This document shows, one piece after another, positions 1 through 8,702 of a DNA stretch of 34,780 nt. The notes beneath the pieces were generated by a model. It saw nothing but the letters and a program-made list of their open reading frames with translations, searched no databases and was not told where the DNA came from. The DNA comes from CAYHHI01 sp964356335. GTDB taxonomy: Bacteria > Arandabacterota > Arandabacteria > Arandabacterales > Arandabacteraceae. Each line of letters starts with the position of its first letter. The first letter of the stretch is position 1. The position numbers were made by a program, and so were the translations under genes. The stretch covers positions 1-34,780 of the forward strand of contig CAYHHI010000034.1 of the NCBI GenBank assembly GCA_964356335.1. Reading direction: 5' to 3'.

Positions 1-207
1 CAAACATTAGCTTATTCTGCCCCAGAAACTGTCCAAACAATGGGGGGAAGCTCCCATGCCAGTTCGCCACTATTCGCTGAGATCGACCGCCATCGCCCAG
101 AATTGGAACCGTCCGAAAGTACGGACGTCGCATATGGAGATATTGAACGAAACCGCGGGGCGGTAGTCACTGACACTGACTCGTCTTTAGTAGGTCACCC
201 CCATTGA
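1..207 (+). CDS. possible C-terminal end of an unknown protein, cut by the window edge
   Basis: Frame 1 is open from the first base to a TGA at 205-207, about 68 residues. The translation has a normal mixed composition (for example SSPLFAEIDRHRPELEP), which could be the tail of a real gene entering from the left. I recognise no family. An open stretch this short can also arise by chance, and the nearby IS91-type element may have cut into an older gene here. Low confidence. Confidence 0.2.
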   Translation, partial: QTLAYSAPETVQTMGGSSHASSPLFAEIDRHRPELEPSESTDVAYGDIERNRGAVVTDTDSSLVGHPH

Positions 208-315
208 TCAGTGGCCGGCCGTTGAAGCTGGCCGGGATCCATCTTACGATGTCAGCTCCTGGGCTGCGCACCTTGTGGAGTTGGTTGGGTCTGCTCACAG
301 ATAAAGGAGCTGGCA

Positions 316-1170
316 ATGGAGAGATTGTACGATCAGATGAAGAGGGATCTGGAGTTAAAGAACTTGAGCCCGATAACCCGATCCTACTACCTGCGCCGAG
401 TGCGGGGGTTCGCCGTTCATTTCCAGCGATCGCCCGAGGAGATAGGTAACGAGGAGATCCGTGCCTATCTCCACCATCTTATCAAGGACAAGAAGGTCTC
501 CCAAGCGGTCATCAGCCAGACCTACAGCGCTCTGAAATTCCTGTACGAAACCACGCTTCGGCGAGATTGGGACGGACTCAGAATCCCAAGGGCGAAGATG
601 GCGCGGAAGCTCCCAGTGGTGTTGTCCAAGGAAGAGGTTGGGACCATCCTGTCCGCCGTGAAGAACCTCAAACACCAGACGCTCCTTGCGATCATCTATT
701 CTGGGGGCTTGTGGGTACAAGAGGCCACCAATCTCAGAGTGTCCGACATCGACAGCGATCGAATGATGATACGCATCTGTCAAGGCAAGGGAGGCCGGGA
801 TCGTTACACCCTGCTGGCCAAGCACACCCTGGAGATGTTGCGTGACTATTGGAGGCGCTACCGTCCCACCGACTGGCTCTTTCCAGGCAAACCTGCGACG
901 AGACCTATCTGTACCAGGGGTATGCAGGTAGTGTTCAAGCAGGCCCTCGGACGCGCCGGTATCACCAAACCGGCGACGGTCCACACCCTCACACACAGCT
1001 TTGCCACCCACCTATTGGAGACGGGCACAGATCTTTGCCACATCCAGTACTTGCTTGGCCATGCCAGTGTGAAGACCACAGCCATCTATCTGCACCTCAG
1101 TCGCAAGGACGTCTTGCGAGTGGTAAGTCCCTTGGACCTACTGGTCGAGTCGCAGAAGTCTGTCTCATAG
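316..1170 (+). CDS. tyrosine recombinase/integrase of IS91-linked type, both catalytic arginines replaced
   Basis: This is a 284-residue phage-integrase-family protein with an N-terminal SAM-like core-binding domain (about residues 1-90) and a C-terminal catalytic domain (about 100-275). The family cuts and rejoins DNA with an R-K-H-R-H-Y active site. Here K158 (QGKGGRDR), H223, H249 (LLGHAS) and Y258 are present. The first arginine, normally in SGGLR, is W133 (TGG at 712-714). The second, normally in HxLRHSFAT, is T226 (ACA at 991-993). The protein is therefore probably inactive in strand cleavage, or works only by binding DNA. The ATG at 316 is preceded by AAGGAG at good spacing. Only 15 bases separate its stop from the IS91 transposase, so the two genes form one unit, a known arrangement in a subgroup of IS91 elements. 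Confidence 0.9.
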   Translation: MERLYDQMKRDLELKNLSPITRSYYLRRVRGFAVHFQRSPEEIGNEEIRAYLHHLIKDKKVSQAVISQTYSALKFLYETTLRRDWDGLRIPRAKMARKLPVVLSKEEVGTILSAVKNLKHQTLLAIIYSGGLWVQEATNLRVSDIDSDRMMIRICQGKGGRDRYTLLAKHTLEMLRDYWRRYRPTDWLFPGKPATRPICTRGMQVVFKQALGRAGITKPATVHTLTHSFATHLLETGTDLCHIQYLLGHASVKTTAIYLHLSRKDVLRVVSPLDLLVESQKSVS

Positions 1171-1185
1171 CAGTGGCAGCTTCCC

Positions 1186-2406
1186 ATGAGAAGATCGGTT
1201 GAGGTGGCAGACGTCTTTCGCGCCGTCGGCTCCTCCTATCGGCGTGATCATCGCCACCACATGCCCACCCGGCATCTCCGAGTGATGCGGGCCATAGAAG
1301 CTTGCCGGACAGCGGAGCTCGGAGGGCATGTCGATCAGTGCGACCGGTGTGGAGGCTTGAGGATTTCCTACAACTCATGCCGCAACAGGCATTGCCCCAA
1401 ATGCCAATGTCTCGAGAAGGAGCGATGGCTGGACGACAGGAGAAGGGATCTTCTGCCCACTCACTATTTCCATGTGGTCTTCACCCTGCCTCAGAAGCTC
1501 AGGCTCTGGGCCTTGAGGAATCAAGAAGTGATCTATGCTCTCCTCTTCAGAGCTGCTTCGCGCACCCTCGCCACCCTTGCCAACGATCCTAAGTACCTCG
1601 GCGCACAAAGGGGATTCATCGCCATCCTGCACACTTGGACTAAGACTCTCATCGACCATCCACACCTCCATTGTATCGTCACCGCAGGAGGATTGTCCCG
1701 TGATGAGAAGCGATGGATCTCGTGGCGTAAGGGCTTGTTCATCCCGGTCAAGGTACTGTCTCAGCTATTCAGGGGAGTGTTTCTCGAGCAGATGAGAGAG
1801 GAATACGCTTCAGGACAACTCAAGTCGCCAGGCGGGATCGACGAGCCTGGGCCAGACGCTGCCTTCAAGGATCTCATCGCCGCACTCTACCGGCAGGCTT
1901 GGGTAGTCTATTGCAAGGCTCCTCTGGGAAGGCCCGAGCACGTGATCGATTACCTGGGCCGATACACCCATCGGGTGGCGCTATCCAATGATCGCCTCGT
2001 CAAGTTGGAGGACGACGAAGTGACCTTTCGCTGGCGGGACTCGGCCCGGCACAACAAGACCAAGATGATGACACTCAAGGCTCCTGAGTTCATTCGCCGC
2101 TTCCTGCTACACGTCTTACCCGATGGCTTCGTCAAGATCAGATACTACGGCATCCTGAGTCACCGAAACCGAGCGACGAAGCTCCTCCAGTCGAGGCTGT
2201 TGCTCGGTACCCCCGAGCCGCAGAAACCAGACGAGATCCCCTGGCAAGACCTGTTGCATCGCCTCACCGGGATAGACCCCAGGGCATGTCCCTTCTGCAA
2301 AATGGGACAGATGGTCCAAACAGGTGCCCTGCTTCCTTCTCATACCGAGCGACCACTGGCGCCGGCAGCAGGCGGGGTCTCATCCCATGTGGAGCAACCC
2401 CCATGA
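1186..2406 (+). CDS. IS91-family Y2 (HUH) rolling-circle transposase
   Basis: This is a 406-residue transposase, typical in length for the family. An N-terminal zinc-binding region has CDRC followed by C-x4-C-x2-C (NSCRNRHCPKC). The HUH metal-binding motif is HPHLHCIV. The catalytic tyrosine pair Y-x3-Y is in YLGRYTHRVA, and a further CPFC pair lies near the C-terminus. Enzymes of this type nick one end of the element (oriIS), become covalently linked to DNA through tyrosine and move by rolling-circle replication, which can carry neighbouring DNA along. All hallmark residues are visible and the frame is unbroken. It sits directly downstream of the tyrosine recombinase gene, very likely in one transcript. 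The last ~30 residues look atypical and may be read-through past the conserved domain. Confidence 0.93.
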   Translation: MRRSVEVADVFRAVGSSYRRDHRHHMPTRHLRVMRAIEACRTAELGGHVDQCDRCGGLRISYNSCRNRHCPKCQCLEKERWLDDRRRDLLPTHYFHVVFTLPQKLRLWALRNQEVIYALLFRAASRTLATLANDPKYLGAQRGFIAILHTWTKTLIDHPHLHCIVTAGGLSRDEKRWISWRKGLFIPVKVLSQLFRGVFLEQMREEYASGQLKSPGGIDEPGPDAAFKDLIAALYRQAWVVYCKAPLGRPEHVIDYLGRYTHRVALSNDRLVKLEDDEVTFRWRDSARHNKTKMMTLKAPEFIRRFLLHVLPDGFVKIRYYGILSHRNRATKLLQSRLLLGTPEPQKPDEIPWQDLLHRLTGIDPRACPFCKMGQMVQTGALLPSHTERPLAPAAGGVSSHVEQPP

Positions 2407-2617
2407 AGATGAGTATGCTCGCGACGAATCTTCTGATGGGCCCGAAAGACAGCGGGGCACTATTATCTTCTCACCCGAAACCGGTCTCACGGACCTCCCA
2501 ACAACCACTCCGGGCAGAGACACGCGGCGCAGGAATGGCCAATCTCTGTCTCCAGAGCTCTGCCCGACCCGGGGGAAGTCTCACGAGGCCACTCCCAAGA
2601 GGCTATGCCTCATCCCA

Positions 2618-2957
2618 TCCCCTAATTGAATCCCCATAGGTCCCGCCCCACGGCTACGTTCAATAACTTGTATCTGAAATGGTGCTTCGCGCCACTGCGG
2701 ATACAACCTTTACCATTATAGGAAGGTGTTAGATCAATCACTTAAAGTTATTTATGAGCTACAGACGCACGGCACCGATTGGCGTCCGGAAGTGCTGGAT
2801 CATCACCGCCTGTCAGACAAGAGCAGGTTCCAAGCGGCCGGGGACTAAGGCCGTCCTCGTCATTGCACCTCAAGTGGTGGAGTCCCTCAGTTGAGACTCC
2901 ATAGGTCCCGTCCCACATCTTCGCTCGATAATTCGCGCCCAAGATCGCGCTTCGCGG
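2618..2957. repeat. diverged direct repeat, two copies (2618-2690 and 2884-2957), candidate IS91 3' terminus
   Basis: The two ~73-base copies share the core CCATAGGTCCCG(C/T)CCCAC, a variable middle and a common end GCTTCGCG. The first lies about 210 bases past the IS91 transposase stop, where the oriIS end of such an element is expected. The second abuts the point where the IS256 transposase fragment loses its coding sequence. I infer that these are two copies of the replication-origin end of an IS91-type element, one perhaps left by an earlier event. The 190 bases between them are AT-rich at first and hold no gene. Confidence 0.4.
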
Positions 2958-3585
2958 AAACTGATCAAGCGCCTGCCGCCGTCGCGCCTTATCCCATATG
3001 CGATCGGCACCATCTGCCGCTTCGCCCTCAACTCGTACCTTATCTTCACATTCAGGGCATCCAGGAACAGTAGGGCATAGTCGTCATTCACGGGCTCGTT
3101 CTCAAAGCGGCGCACCTCCCAGTCCAACTCCTTCGTCACCCGAGATACATACCCTGCGGAGACATCGCTACCGCTCAAGGCATTTAACACCTGCCCTACT
3201 TTGCGCGTCGATACCCCACGAAGAAACATCTCCTTGATCCCCTCATCCACTAGCTCGTGCACCCGCTTATACCGCTCGAACACCCCGGGAGCATAGCCAG
3301 ACCCTCTGTCTCTGGCCACCTTTAGGTCTCTGTCAACGGCGAAGTAATTCTACCCACACTCGTCAGAAGGGTCCGCTTGCGGTACCCGTTGCGACGCCCA
3401 CGCCGACTGTCTCCTCGCTCATACCGCTCCGCCTGAAGGTAATCTGTCACCTCCATCTTCATGATCTCCTTGAACGCCAGCCTCACCAGATGCCGGCACC
3501 CGCCGTTGAAGTCCTCCTGAAACATCCGCTTGACTTCCTCCAAGTCCACTGCTAAGTTGTGCCTCGTAAAGTCCAATTCGTGCAT
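2950..3585 (-). pseudogene. IS256/mutator-family transposase, N-terminal part, frameshifted and truncated
   Basis: Read on the minus strand, the N-terminal part starts MHELDFTRHNLAV and has the family signature YERGDSRRGRRNGYRKRTLLTSVG. A one-base frameshift near 3330-3345 separates it from the rest. That part contains FERYKRVHELVDEGIKEMF, RGVSTRKVGQVL and the first catalytic aspartate region LFLDALNVKIR, ending around GIRRDGGRRLISFREARS near 2950. The second half of a normal ~400-residue transposase, with the second Asp and the Glu, is missing, and sequence matching the IS91-side repeat takes its place. It is a dead remnant. It is a different subtype from the complete IS256 element at 7.1-8.5 kb. 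Confidence 0.85.
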
Positions 3586-3773
3586 CGTGTATCCCCCTTC
3601 TAGGAACCTTGAGACGCCCGGGAGGATACACCATGTCTCTTTCTGACCCCAACCCCCTCTTACACACTCCTTTTTACATTACCCAGCAATCCGACAAACA
3701 CAGGAAAAACTGGACAGGATCGCCCAAAGATGATAAAATCTAGTCGTATCACTCCTAATGCTGAATTCAGGGA

Positions 3774-4514
3774 ATGGTTGACATGCCTACCTGCCCGGGG
3801 GTTGCCAGGATACGCTCGTGCGACGTGGACAAGAAACTCATAAGGAAGATCCAGCGATTTCTTCGATCCGAGACCCCAAGCATTATCACGAATCTCGATC
3901 CCACGCTGATTCCGCAGGCGATGCAGGTTCGCATAGTAGATCGTGAAGGCATTCACATAGTGACCGATATAGACCGGTTCCAGCCTTACCTGGACACGTT
4001 TGAGAATGGAACAAGTGAAGTCTCGATTGGTCTTTCAGTGCATAAGCCCGCTGCACTGTCTATAAGCGTTCGGTTCACTAAGAGCAGGAAAGAGACCGAA
4101 ATGTGCGTGCTGTGCGGTCACGGGCATGAGCAGAAAGCTACGCTCGAGATTCAAAACACTATCAGGAGAATCATTGGTGAGCATGGGAATAATAACCAAT
4201 GGTTCCACCCACCCGGATGGGCCGAGCCTCTCTTTCTTGAAGCACCACTGCTTACGATTATTGCTGCTGCCTTCCTTATCCTGCATGGCCGTTTGTCACT
4301 TGCTGCTACTGTCATGTGTCTGGCGCCACCGTCTATTCTGTGGTGCTGGTTTCTCCCACATTGGCGACCTTATTGCTCTTTCGATACGGTACAACACAGG
4401 GCGACAGATCGTATATTGGGCTTCATTGTGTACGGGGTGTTCGCATCGTGCTTGGGCTCGGTGCTGTTGATGGGGATTCTATGTGCGTGGAAATGGTGTT
4501 CTGAGCGATTCTGA
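3774..4514 (+). CDS. unknown protein with C-terminal membrane segments
   Basis: This 246-residue ORF belongs to no family I recognise. Residues 1-145 are soluble and mixed, with a CVLCGHGHE stretch (two Cys, two His) that could be a small metal site or chance. From about residue 150 there are hydrophobic runs (LLTIIAAAFLILHG, LSLAATVMCLAPPSILWCWFL and ILGFIVYGVFASCLGSVLLMGIL) suggesting three membrane helices near the C-terminus. The soluble N-terminal part would then sit at the membrane face. The start ATG is weakly supported; a second ATG lies three codons in. It is followed after 267 gene-free bases by another membrane-anchored unknown on the same strand, so the two may work together. Confidence 0.55.
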   Translation: MVDMPTCPGVARIRSCDVDKKLIRKIQRFLRSETPSIITNLDPTLIPQAMQVRIVDREGIHIVTDIDRFQPYLDTFENGTSEVSIGLSVHKPAALSISVRFTKSRKETEMCVLCGHGHEQKATLEIQNTIRRIIGEHGNNNQWFHPPGWAEPLFLEAPLLTIIAAAFLILHGRLSLAATVMCLAPPSILWCWFLPHWRPYCSFDTVQHRATDRILGFIVYGVFASCLGSVLLMGILCAWKWCSERF

Positions 4515-4781
4515 GAATCTCCACGGAGCAGCCTTCCTCGTCGACTGCCGAAGGAGTACATTGGCGGGACCGCGCCATCCGATCCAGATCGGTAGGGACT
4601 GCAAGGGGATACTGAAACCGTGATTCGTGCGGCACGATTGCTGCCGACGACGCGTTGAGAGAGGTCAAGGGCCAGGGGGCTTCGCTCTTCCGGCACTCTT
4701 GCGTAACCATCAGCATGAGTGTTATCACTAGTGGTGAGACATCGAAGTCGCCTTTAGACGAAGGGAGGATAGGTAATTGCC

Positions 4782-5861
4782 ATGTCTACCGGTAGGCTGA
4801 CAGATTACGTCGTCGTAGTTCAGATCGTGGCGATTGGGGTGGCGATCTTTGTGGCTGTGTGGTACTTCCTGTTCAAACGCGCTGCGGGTAGAAGCAGTAA
4901 TGGAGTCGTAAGAGAGGCTCCAAAGTCCGTTGAAGATGCTATCGGGAAAATGATTGACGAAGTGAGTGCGCGAGTCAGCGACACCTGTGCGAAAGTTGTT
5001 CGGGACAGGGTAACCGCTGATATTCAAACGGGCTATGAGGCTGGCGCGTACGCGCGTGAAGCCGTCTTCAAGGAGAGTGAGCTCAAGAACGAGATCGAGT
5101 CGCTCCTCGGCAGTGGTCGTTTTGACGACGCCGAGGCTATATGTCTCAAACGGCTAAACGAGACAACGGGTGAAGTAGACAGGGTCCCGATACTGAGACA
5201 GCTCCATAGCATAGCAATCCGCCAGGACAATAAGGGCGGAGCTGCGCGCTATATAGAAGAAGCCATACGCTGCAATCCCTGCGACCCGGTAACCCACTAC
5301 ACTGCATACGCATTCTACAAGTTCGTCGCCGGCCGACAGCACATCGGGATGGCCCACTGTAAGATGGCAGCAGACCTGACAAAGCACACAAAGCCGGTTT
5401 ATACTCATGAATTAGGATATCTGTACTGGGAATCGTATCAGGCTGGCGGCCAGGTGGATTCGGATCTTCTGAACACTGCTATCGCCCTTGCTACAGAAGC
5501 CATGAATCATGTCGCCGAAGCGCCCGAGCCCACCAAAACCCTGATACCCAACAATCTTGCGTATTATCTTGCCCAGAAGGGGGGACGCGCAAACCTGGAG
5601 CAGGCGCTCGATATCGCTAAGCATCTTCGTGTGGACAATGATTTCTGTCAGGACACGATAGCCTTTGTGAAGATGCGCGCGGCCGAAGCGCACATTGACA
5701 TAGACGTAAGGGAACAGACAGATGCGCTACGGCTTCTCCTCGAGTCGATCAAAACGAAAAAGACGTCCCTTCGCCAAGCCCACCTCGAAGATGCGATGAG
5801 AATCTTCCGGGTGCCTGACAGACTTGAATCTACAGATTCCCGGGAAAAGGGGGAGGCTTAA
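4782..5861 (+). CDS. membrane-anchored helical-repeat (TPR-like) protein, unknown role
   Basis: This is a 359-residue protein with one N-terminal membrane helix (VVVVQIVAIGVAIFVAVWYFLF, about residues 10-31). A basic stop-transfer stretch follows, so the bulk of the protein is probably cytoplasmic. From about residue 105 the sequence is alpha-helical with TPR-like spacing of alanine and aromatic residues (GRFDDAEAICLKRL, GGAARYIEEAIRCNPCDPVTHYTAYAFYKF, AYYLAQKGGRANLEQALDIAKHL), which points to a protein-binding scaffold. AAGGGAGGA stands upstream of the ATG, although spacing is long (about 13 bases). Its partner is unknown; the upstream membrane protein is the obvious candidate. I infer a scaffold role only from the repeats. 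Confidence 0.65.
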   Translation: MSTGRLTDYVVVVQIVAIGVAIFVAVWYFLFKRAAGRSSNGVVREAPKSVEDAIGKMIDEVSARVSDTCAKVVRDRVTADIQTGYEAGAYAREAVFKESELKNEIESLLGSGRFDDAEAICLKRLNETTGEVDRVPILRQLHSIAIRQDNKGGAARYIEEAIRCNPCDPVTHYTAYAFYKFVAGRQHIGMAHCKMAADLTKHTKPVYTHELGYLYWESYQAGGQVDSDLLNTAIALATEAMNHVAEAPEPTKTLIPNNLAYYLAQKGGRANLEQALDIAKHLRVDNDFCQDTIAFVKMRAAEAHIDIDVREQTDALRLLLESIKTKKTSLRQAHLEDAMRIFRVPDRLESTDSREKGEA

Positions 5862-6481
5862 TTGCTCCGGGATCACAACAGGTTGATGTGCCGAACATCA
5901 TAGCATGAACCCTCCGCGTTTATGCAGCACTTGTAGCGGCTCCTTCCGACAATGCTTCCAATCGACGAAGCCAAGTCCAGGCCACAGGCAATGCTCTTTT
6001 CACTAACCAAGAATCACACTCCGCTTGAGTGTGGCAGCATCCGATTTCCGTATCTATAAAAACGGCACGAGGCTGCGTCCTGTGCTGAACACCGTATATC
6101 ATCATCGGTCATCCCTTGTCAATCTTTTTCGCTGAGCGCTCGTTGCGGTGCCCCGATTACTTCCAACTGAATTATACATCCCTGACAGCGAGAGGTTCCA
6201 ACCACCTCGGTAGGCGACCTAACCCCACCGTTACTATCGGCAGCCCTCGGCCGGGAGTTTACAGTTTACCCAGAGCCATTGGGCAATGACCTGCAGGCGC
6301 CGGTGATACCCCCTACCATACGCTTTGAAAGAGCCTGTGACGGGTGAGTGTGTCAGCAAGTCCTTAGCCCGACAAAATTCCCCTGAGCGCTGTCTCTGTG
6401 ACTGAGTCTGGGGCATGCGGGTCAGCCTGATCGTTGAATCTGTAGGAAAAGGCATTTGCCGAGAATCTGCGATCAATAAAA
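5862..6481. other. stretch without a convincing gene
   Basis: About 620 bases hold no ORF with family signatures. On the minus strand a 61-codon ORF (6105 to 5920, MMIYGVQHRTQPRAVFID...) has an AAGGGA-like box before its ATG and could be a tiny gene, but nothing about it is recognisable. On the plus strand at about 6505-6525, just beyond this interval, AGCCC-loop-GGGCT is followed by a T run and could act as a weak terminator. I see no other structure. Confidence 0.3.
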
Positions 6482-7052
6482 TCAAGTACTTAGGAGTCGG
6501 GAATCAGCCCCAATCGGGCTTTTTCTACAGACTCGTTGCCGTCTGAGCACCGAAAGCGGGCGCAGGTTTCCCGATTCGTCCTTGTACTTCCAAAAAACAT
6601 CCAGCCGTTCACGGATCTGCCGGTCAGAGACCTTGCTGCCATGCTGGGGCTGTTGTAGGACTTGCCACGGAATCTTATCATCCCGCTCCTGCGGGACCCT
6701 CGCGCTTTGTGCGTCTCGCCCCTGTAGATGGCATGGATCGTCTTGTCGCTCGGGAAGAAACCCCTGAGCGGTCTGCGACGCCTCCGTCTCCGGCGCTTGG
6801 GCTGACCTCTGGCCTTCTTACCAGCATCCTCGCGCGGGCCCTTGGCACGTTCATCAAAGAGCTTCGCTATCTCCTCTGTCACCTTGGCGGTCACCAAGTC
6901 TTTGAGAAGCGGCTGCAGGTTGCCTTGCTTTTCGAGCTTGCCCTTGGTTTTATTGCCCGAGGGGTTTGCAATCCTAACCAAGAGCGATTCGACCTCACGG
7001 ATGTGGTCCTCCTTGCGGATCATGTAGAGGCTGAACCGATCCCACGAGTGTG
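6482..7052 (-). pseudogene. GIY-YIG-type nuclease C-terminal segment plus RAMA-like domain, cut by an IS and frameshifted
   Basis: The frame is open right up to the IS256 inverted repeat at 7053. It begins WDRFSLYMIRKEDHIREVES, then LLVRIANPSGNK, which resembles the segment after the GIY-YIG core in a family of small nucleases. A very basic linker (RRRRRRRR) follows. The end resembles a RAMA domain, a module found on restriction and modification-related proteins: MIRFRGKSYNSPSMAARS then GRSVNGWMF. The usual RAMA ending appears only after dropping one base in a run of six A/T at 6592-6597, when the reading becomes GWMFWKYKDESGNLRPLSVL and runs to a stop at 6482-6484. As written, the frame stops at 6490. 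The GIY-YIG catalytic core is not found beyond the element. An ORF could start at the internal ATG at 7023, but it has no clear ribosome site. Confidence 0.7.
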
Positions 7053-8468
7053 TGCCAAAGTTAGTTGAGATTTAAGACGGCTCCAGTACCTGGTATTGTG
7101 GAGTTGCCAAGCGGCCACAACGGCCAGGGAAAGGAGCCTGAGATGAGTATGGGAGTGGTTCGGCGCAGAATCAAGCGAAAGGTGAAGGGCGAGGTGAGGG
7201 TGGTGAGCCGGGAGGAGTACGATGGGCTGGACGTGTCGGCGAAGGTAGAGTTGATCAGGGCGCTGGTACCTTTGGGTCTGGGGCGAGCCGTGGAGATGTT
7301 GGAGGAAGAAGTGGAGAGCCTGGTGGGCAAGCGCTGGGATCGCAGGGCGCAGATGGCGGGTCATGTTCGAGGGGGTAACAACCCTGGGACGGTGATGTTG
7401 GCCCGGCAGCCGGTACCGGTGCGAGTGCCGCGTGTGCGGGATGGGCGTAGGAATCGGGAGGTGGGCTTGAAGAGTTACCGCAGGCTGCGTGCCGGCACCG
7501 GGCAGGTTGATGAGGTATTACTTCGGCGGGTGCTCTATGGGCTATCGTCTCGCAATTATGAGTTGGCGGCGGAGGCGGTCCCTGGAGCGATAGGGTTGAG
7601 TTCTTCGACGGTGTCGAGGCGTTTCCGTGAGGCGACGGCGGCGAGGTTGCGGGAGTTCAAGGCACGGGACCTATCGGGCTATGAATTCGTGGCGCTATTC
7701 GTGGACGGCAAGACTTTCGCGGATGATGAGATGGTGGTGGCCCTTGGGGTGACGGTTGGCGGGGAGAAGATGCTCTTTGACTTTGTGGAGACCTCGACGG
7801 AGAACGAGAAGGCTTGCCTGGGCCTGTTTGAGGCACTGCTTGGGCGAGGGCTTGACGTAAGCGAGGGGATCTTGGCCGTTATCGATGGCTCCCGGGGTCT
7901 GGTGTCGGCTCTACGGCGAGCGTTCCGGGATCGCGTGGTGGTTCAGCGGTGCCAGTGGCACAAGCGGGAGAACGTAGTCAGTTATCTTGCCAAGGGCGAG
8001 CAGGCGTATTGTAGGAAGCGCCTGACGCGGGCGTATTCGATGGCGACTTACGAGCAGGCCCGGAGCGAGTTAGAGAGGATACGGGCCGAACTTGAGGAGG
8101 TGAACCTGTCGGCGGTAAAGAGTCTTGATGAGGGCTTCGAGGAGACACTGGCGCTCCACCGGCTGGGCCTGGTCGGCTCGCTGGGCAGGTCTTTTAAGAC
8201 AACCAACTGCCTGGAGTCGGTGATGGCGGCGATAGAGGAGCGATGCGCCAAGGCAGATTGCTGGAAGAACTCGAGCCAGAAACACCGCTGGCTTGCGACA
8301 TCTCTCCTGCACATCGAGCCGAGGCTGCGGCTTGCGATGGGATATCGACATCTGCCCAGGCTTAAAGAAGCCTTGAGGAGGGAGCTGAAACTCGAGGAGC
8401 AAACGGCCGAGGTCGCAGTAGCGTGACCATCGCAACGGAGCCGTCGAGAAACTCAACTAAGAATGGCA
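7053..8468 (+). mobile_element. complete IS256-family insertion sequence
   Basis: The element has imperfect terminal inverted repeats of about 32 bases, at 7053-7084 and 8437-8468. Both begin TGCC, share TTAGTTGAG and end GACGGCTCC. Between them lies a single intact transposase gene. I can see no convincing 8-9 base target duplication, which together with the missing 5' half of the neighbouring nuclease-like gene suggests a deletion next to the element after insertion. Confidence 0.88.
7143..8426 (+). CDS. IS256/mutator-family transposase
   Basis: I chose the ATG at 7143 (MSMGVVRRRIKRK), about 427 residues, because AAGGAG stands six bases upstream. A TTG further upstream keeps the frame open but lies inside the terminal repeat. 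The protein has the family's DDE plan: first Asp in ALFVDGKTF, second in AVIDGSRGL, the conserved C-x2-H in CQWHKRENV, and Glu in TTNCLESVMAAIEER. The N-terminal part carries basic, DNA-binding character. The gene is intact and flanked by matching inverted repeats, so the element may still move. The family moves by a copy-out/paste-in route through a circular intermediate. Confidence 0.94.
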   Translation: MSMGVVRRRIKRKVKGEVRVVSREEYDGLDVSAKVELIRALVPLGLGRAVEMLEEEVESLVGKRWDRRAQMAGHVRGGNNPGTVMLARQPVPVRVPRVRDGRRNREVGLKSYRRLRAGTGQVDEVLLRRVLYGLSSRNYELAAEAVPGAIGLSSSTVSRRFREATAARLREFKARDLSGYEFVALFVDGKTFADDEMVVALGVTVGGEKMLFDFVETSTENEKACLGLFEALLGRGLDVSEGILAVIDGSRGLVSALRRAFRDRVVVQRCQWHKRENVVSYLAKGEQAYCRKRLTRAYSMATYEQARSELERIRAELEEVNLSAVKSLDEGFEETLALHRLGLVGSLGRSFKTTNCLESVMAAIEERCAKADCWKNSSQKHRWLATSLLHIEPRLRLAMGYRHLPRLKEALRRELKLEEQTAEVAVA

Positions 8469-8702
8469 TTGACTCCTCACAGGCTCTGGCCATCCTCAGC
8501 CAGAGTCCCCACTGCGGCGCGCTCGTATCTGTTCCTGCATCAGAAGCACCCGGCTGCTGAACTTCCTGAACTCTGGATCCTTCAGAAGTTCCTTGATGAT
8601 CTCATACCTGTCGCCAGTTGACCTGAGGCGCGCGCGATCGCGCAGGCTCTACTTGATCATCATCGAGAAGTACACAGAAGGGCAGTTGGCAGGCATGTTA
8701 CG

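Noticed and set aside
11..100. Possible insertion-sequence end (AATGGGGGGAAGCTC)
   Set aside because: No matching inverted copy was found within the window.
355..1011. 218-residue open frame on the minus strand opposite the integrase gene
   Set aside because: The plus strand carries a clear family protein with a ribosome site; the opposite frame has no recognisable motif and is a by-product of codon bias.
7041..8478. Target-site duplication flanking the IS256 element
   Set aside because: The bases outside the two inverted repeats do not match in direct orientation at any 8-9 base offset I tried.
8496..8657. Minus-strand stretch reading RYEIIKELLKDPEFRKFSSR then LLMQEQIRARRSGDSG
   Set aside because: It looks briefly coding but has no start, follows an in-frame stop and matches nothing I know; possibly the tail of a lost gene.
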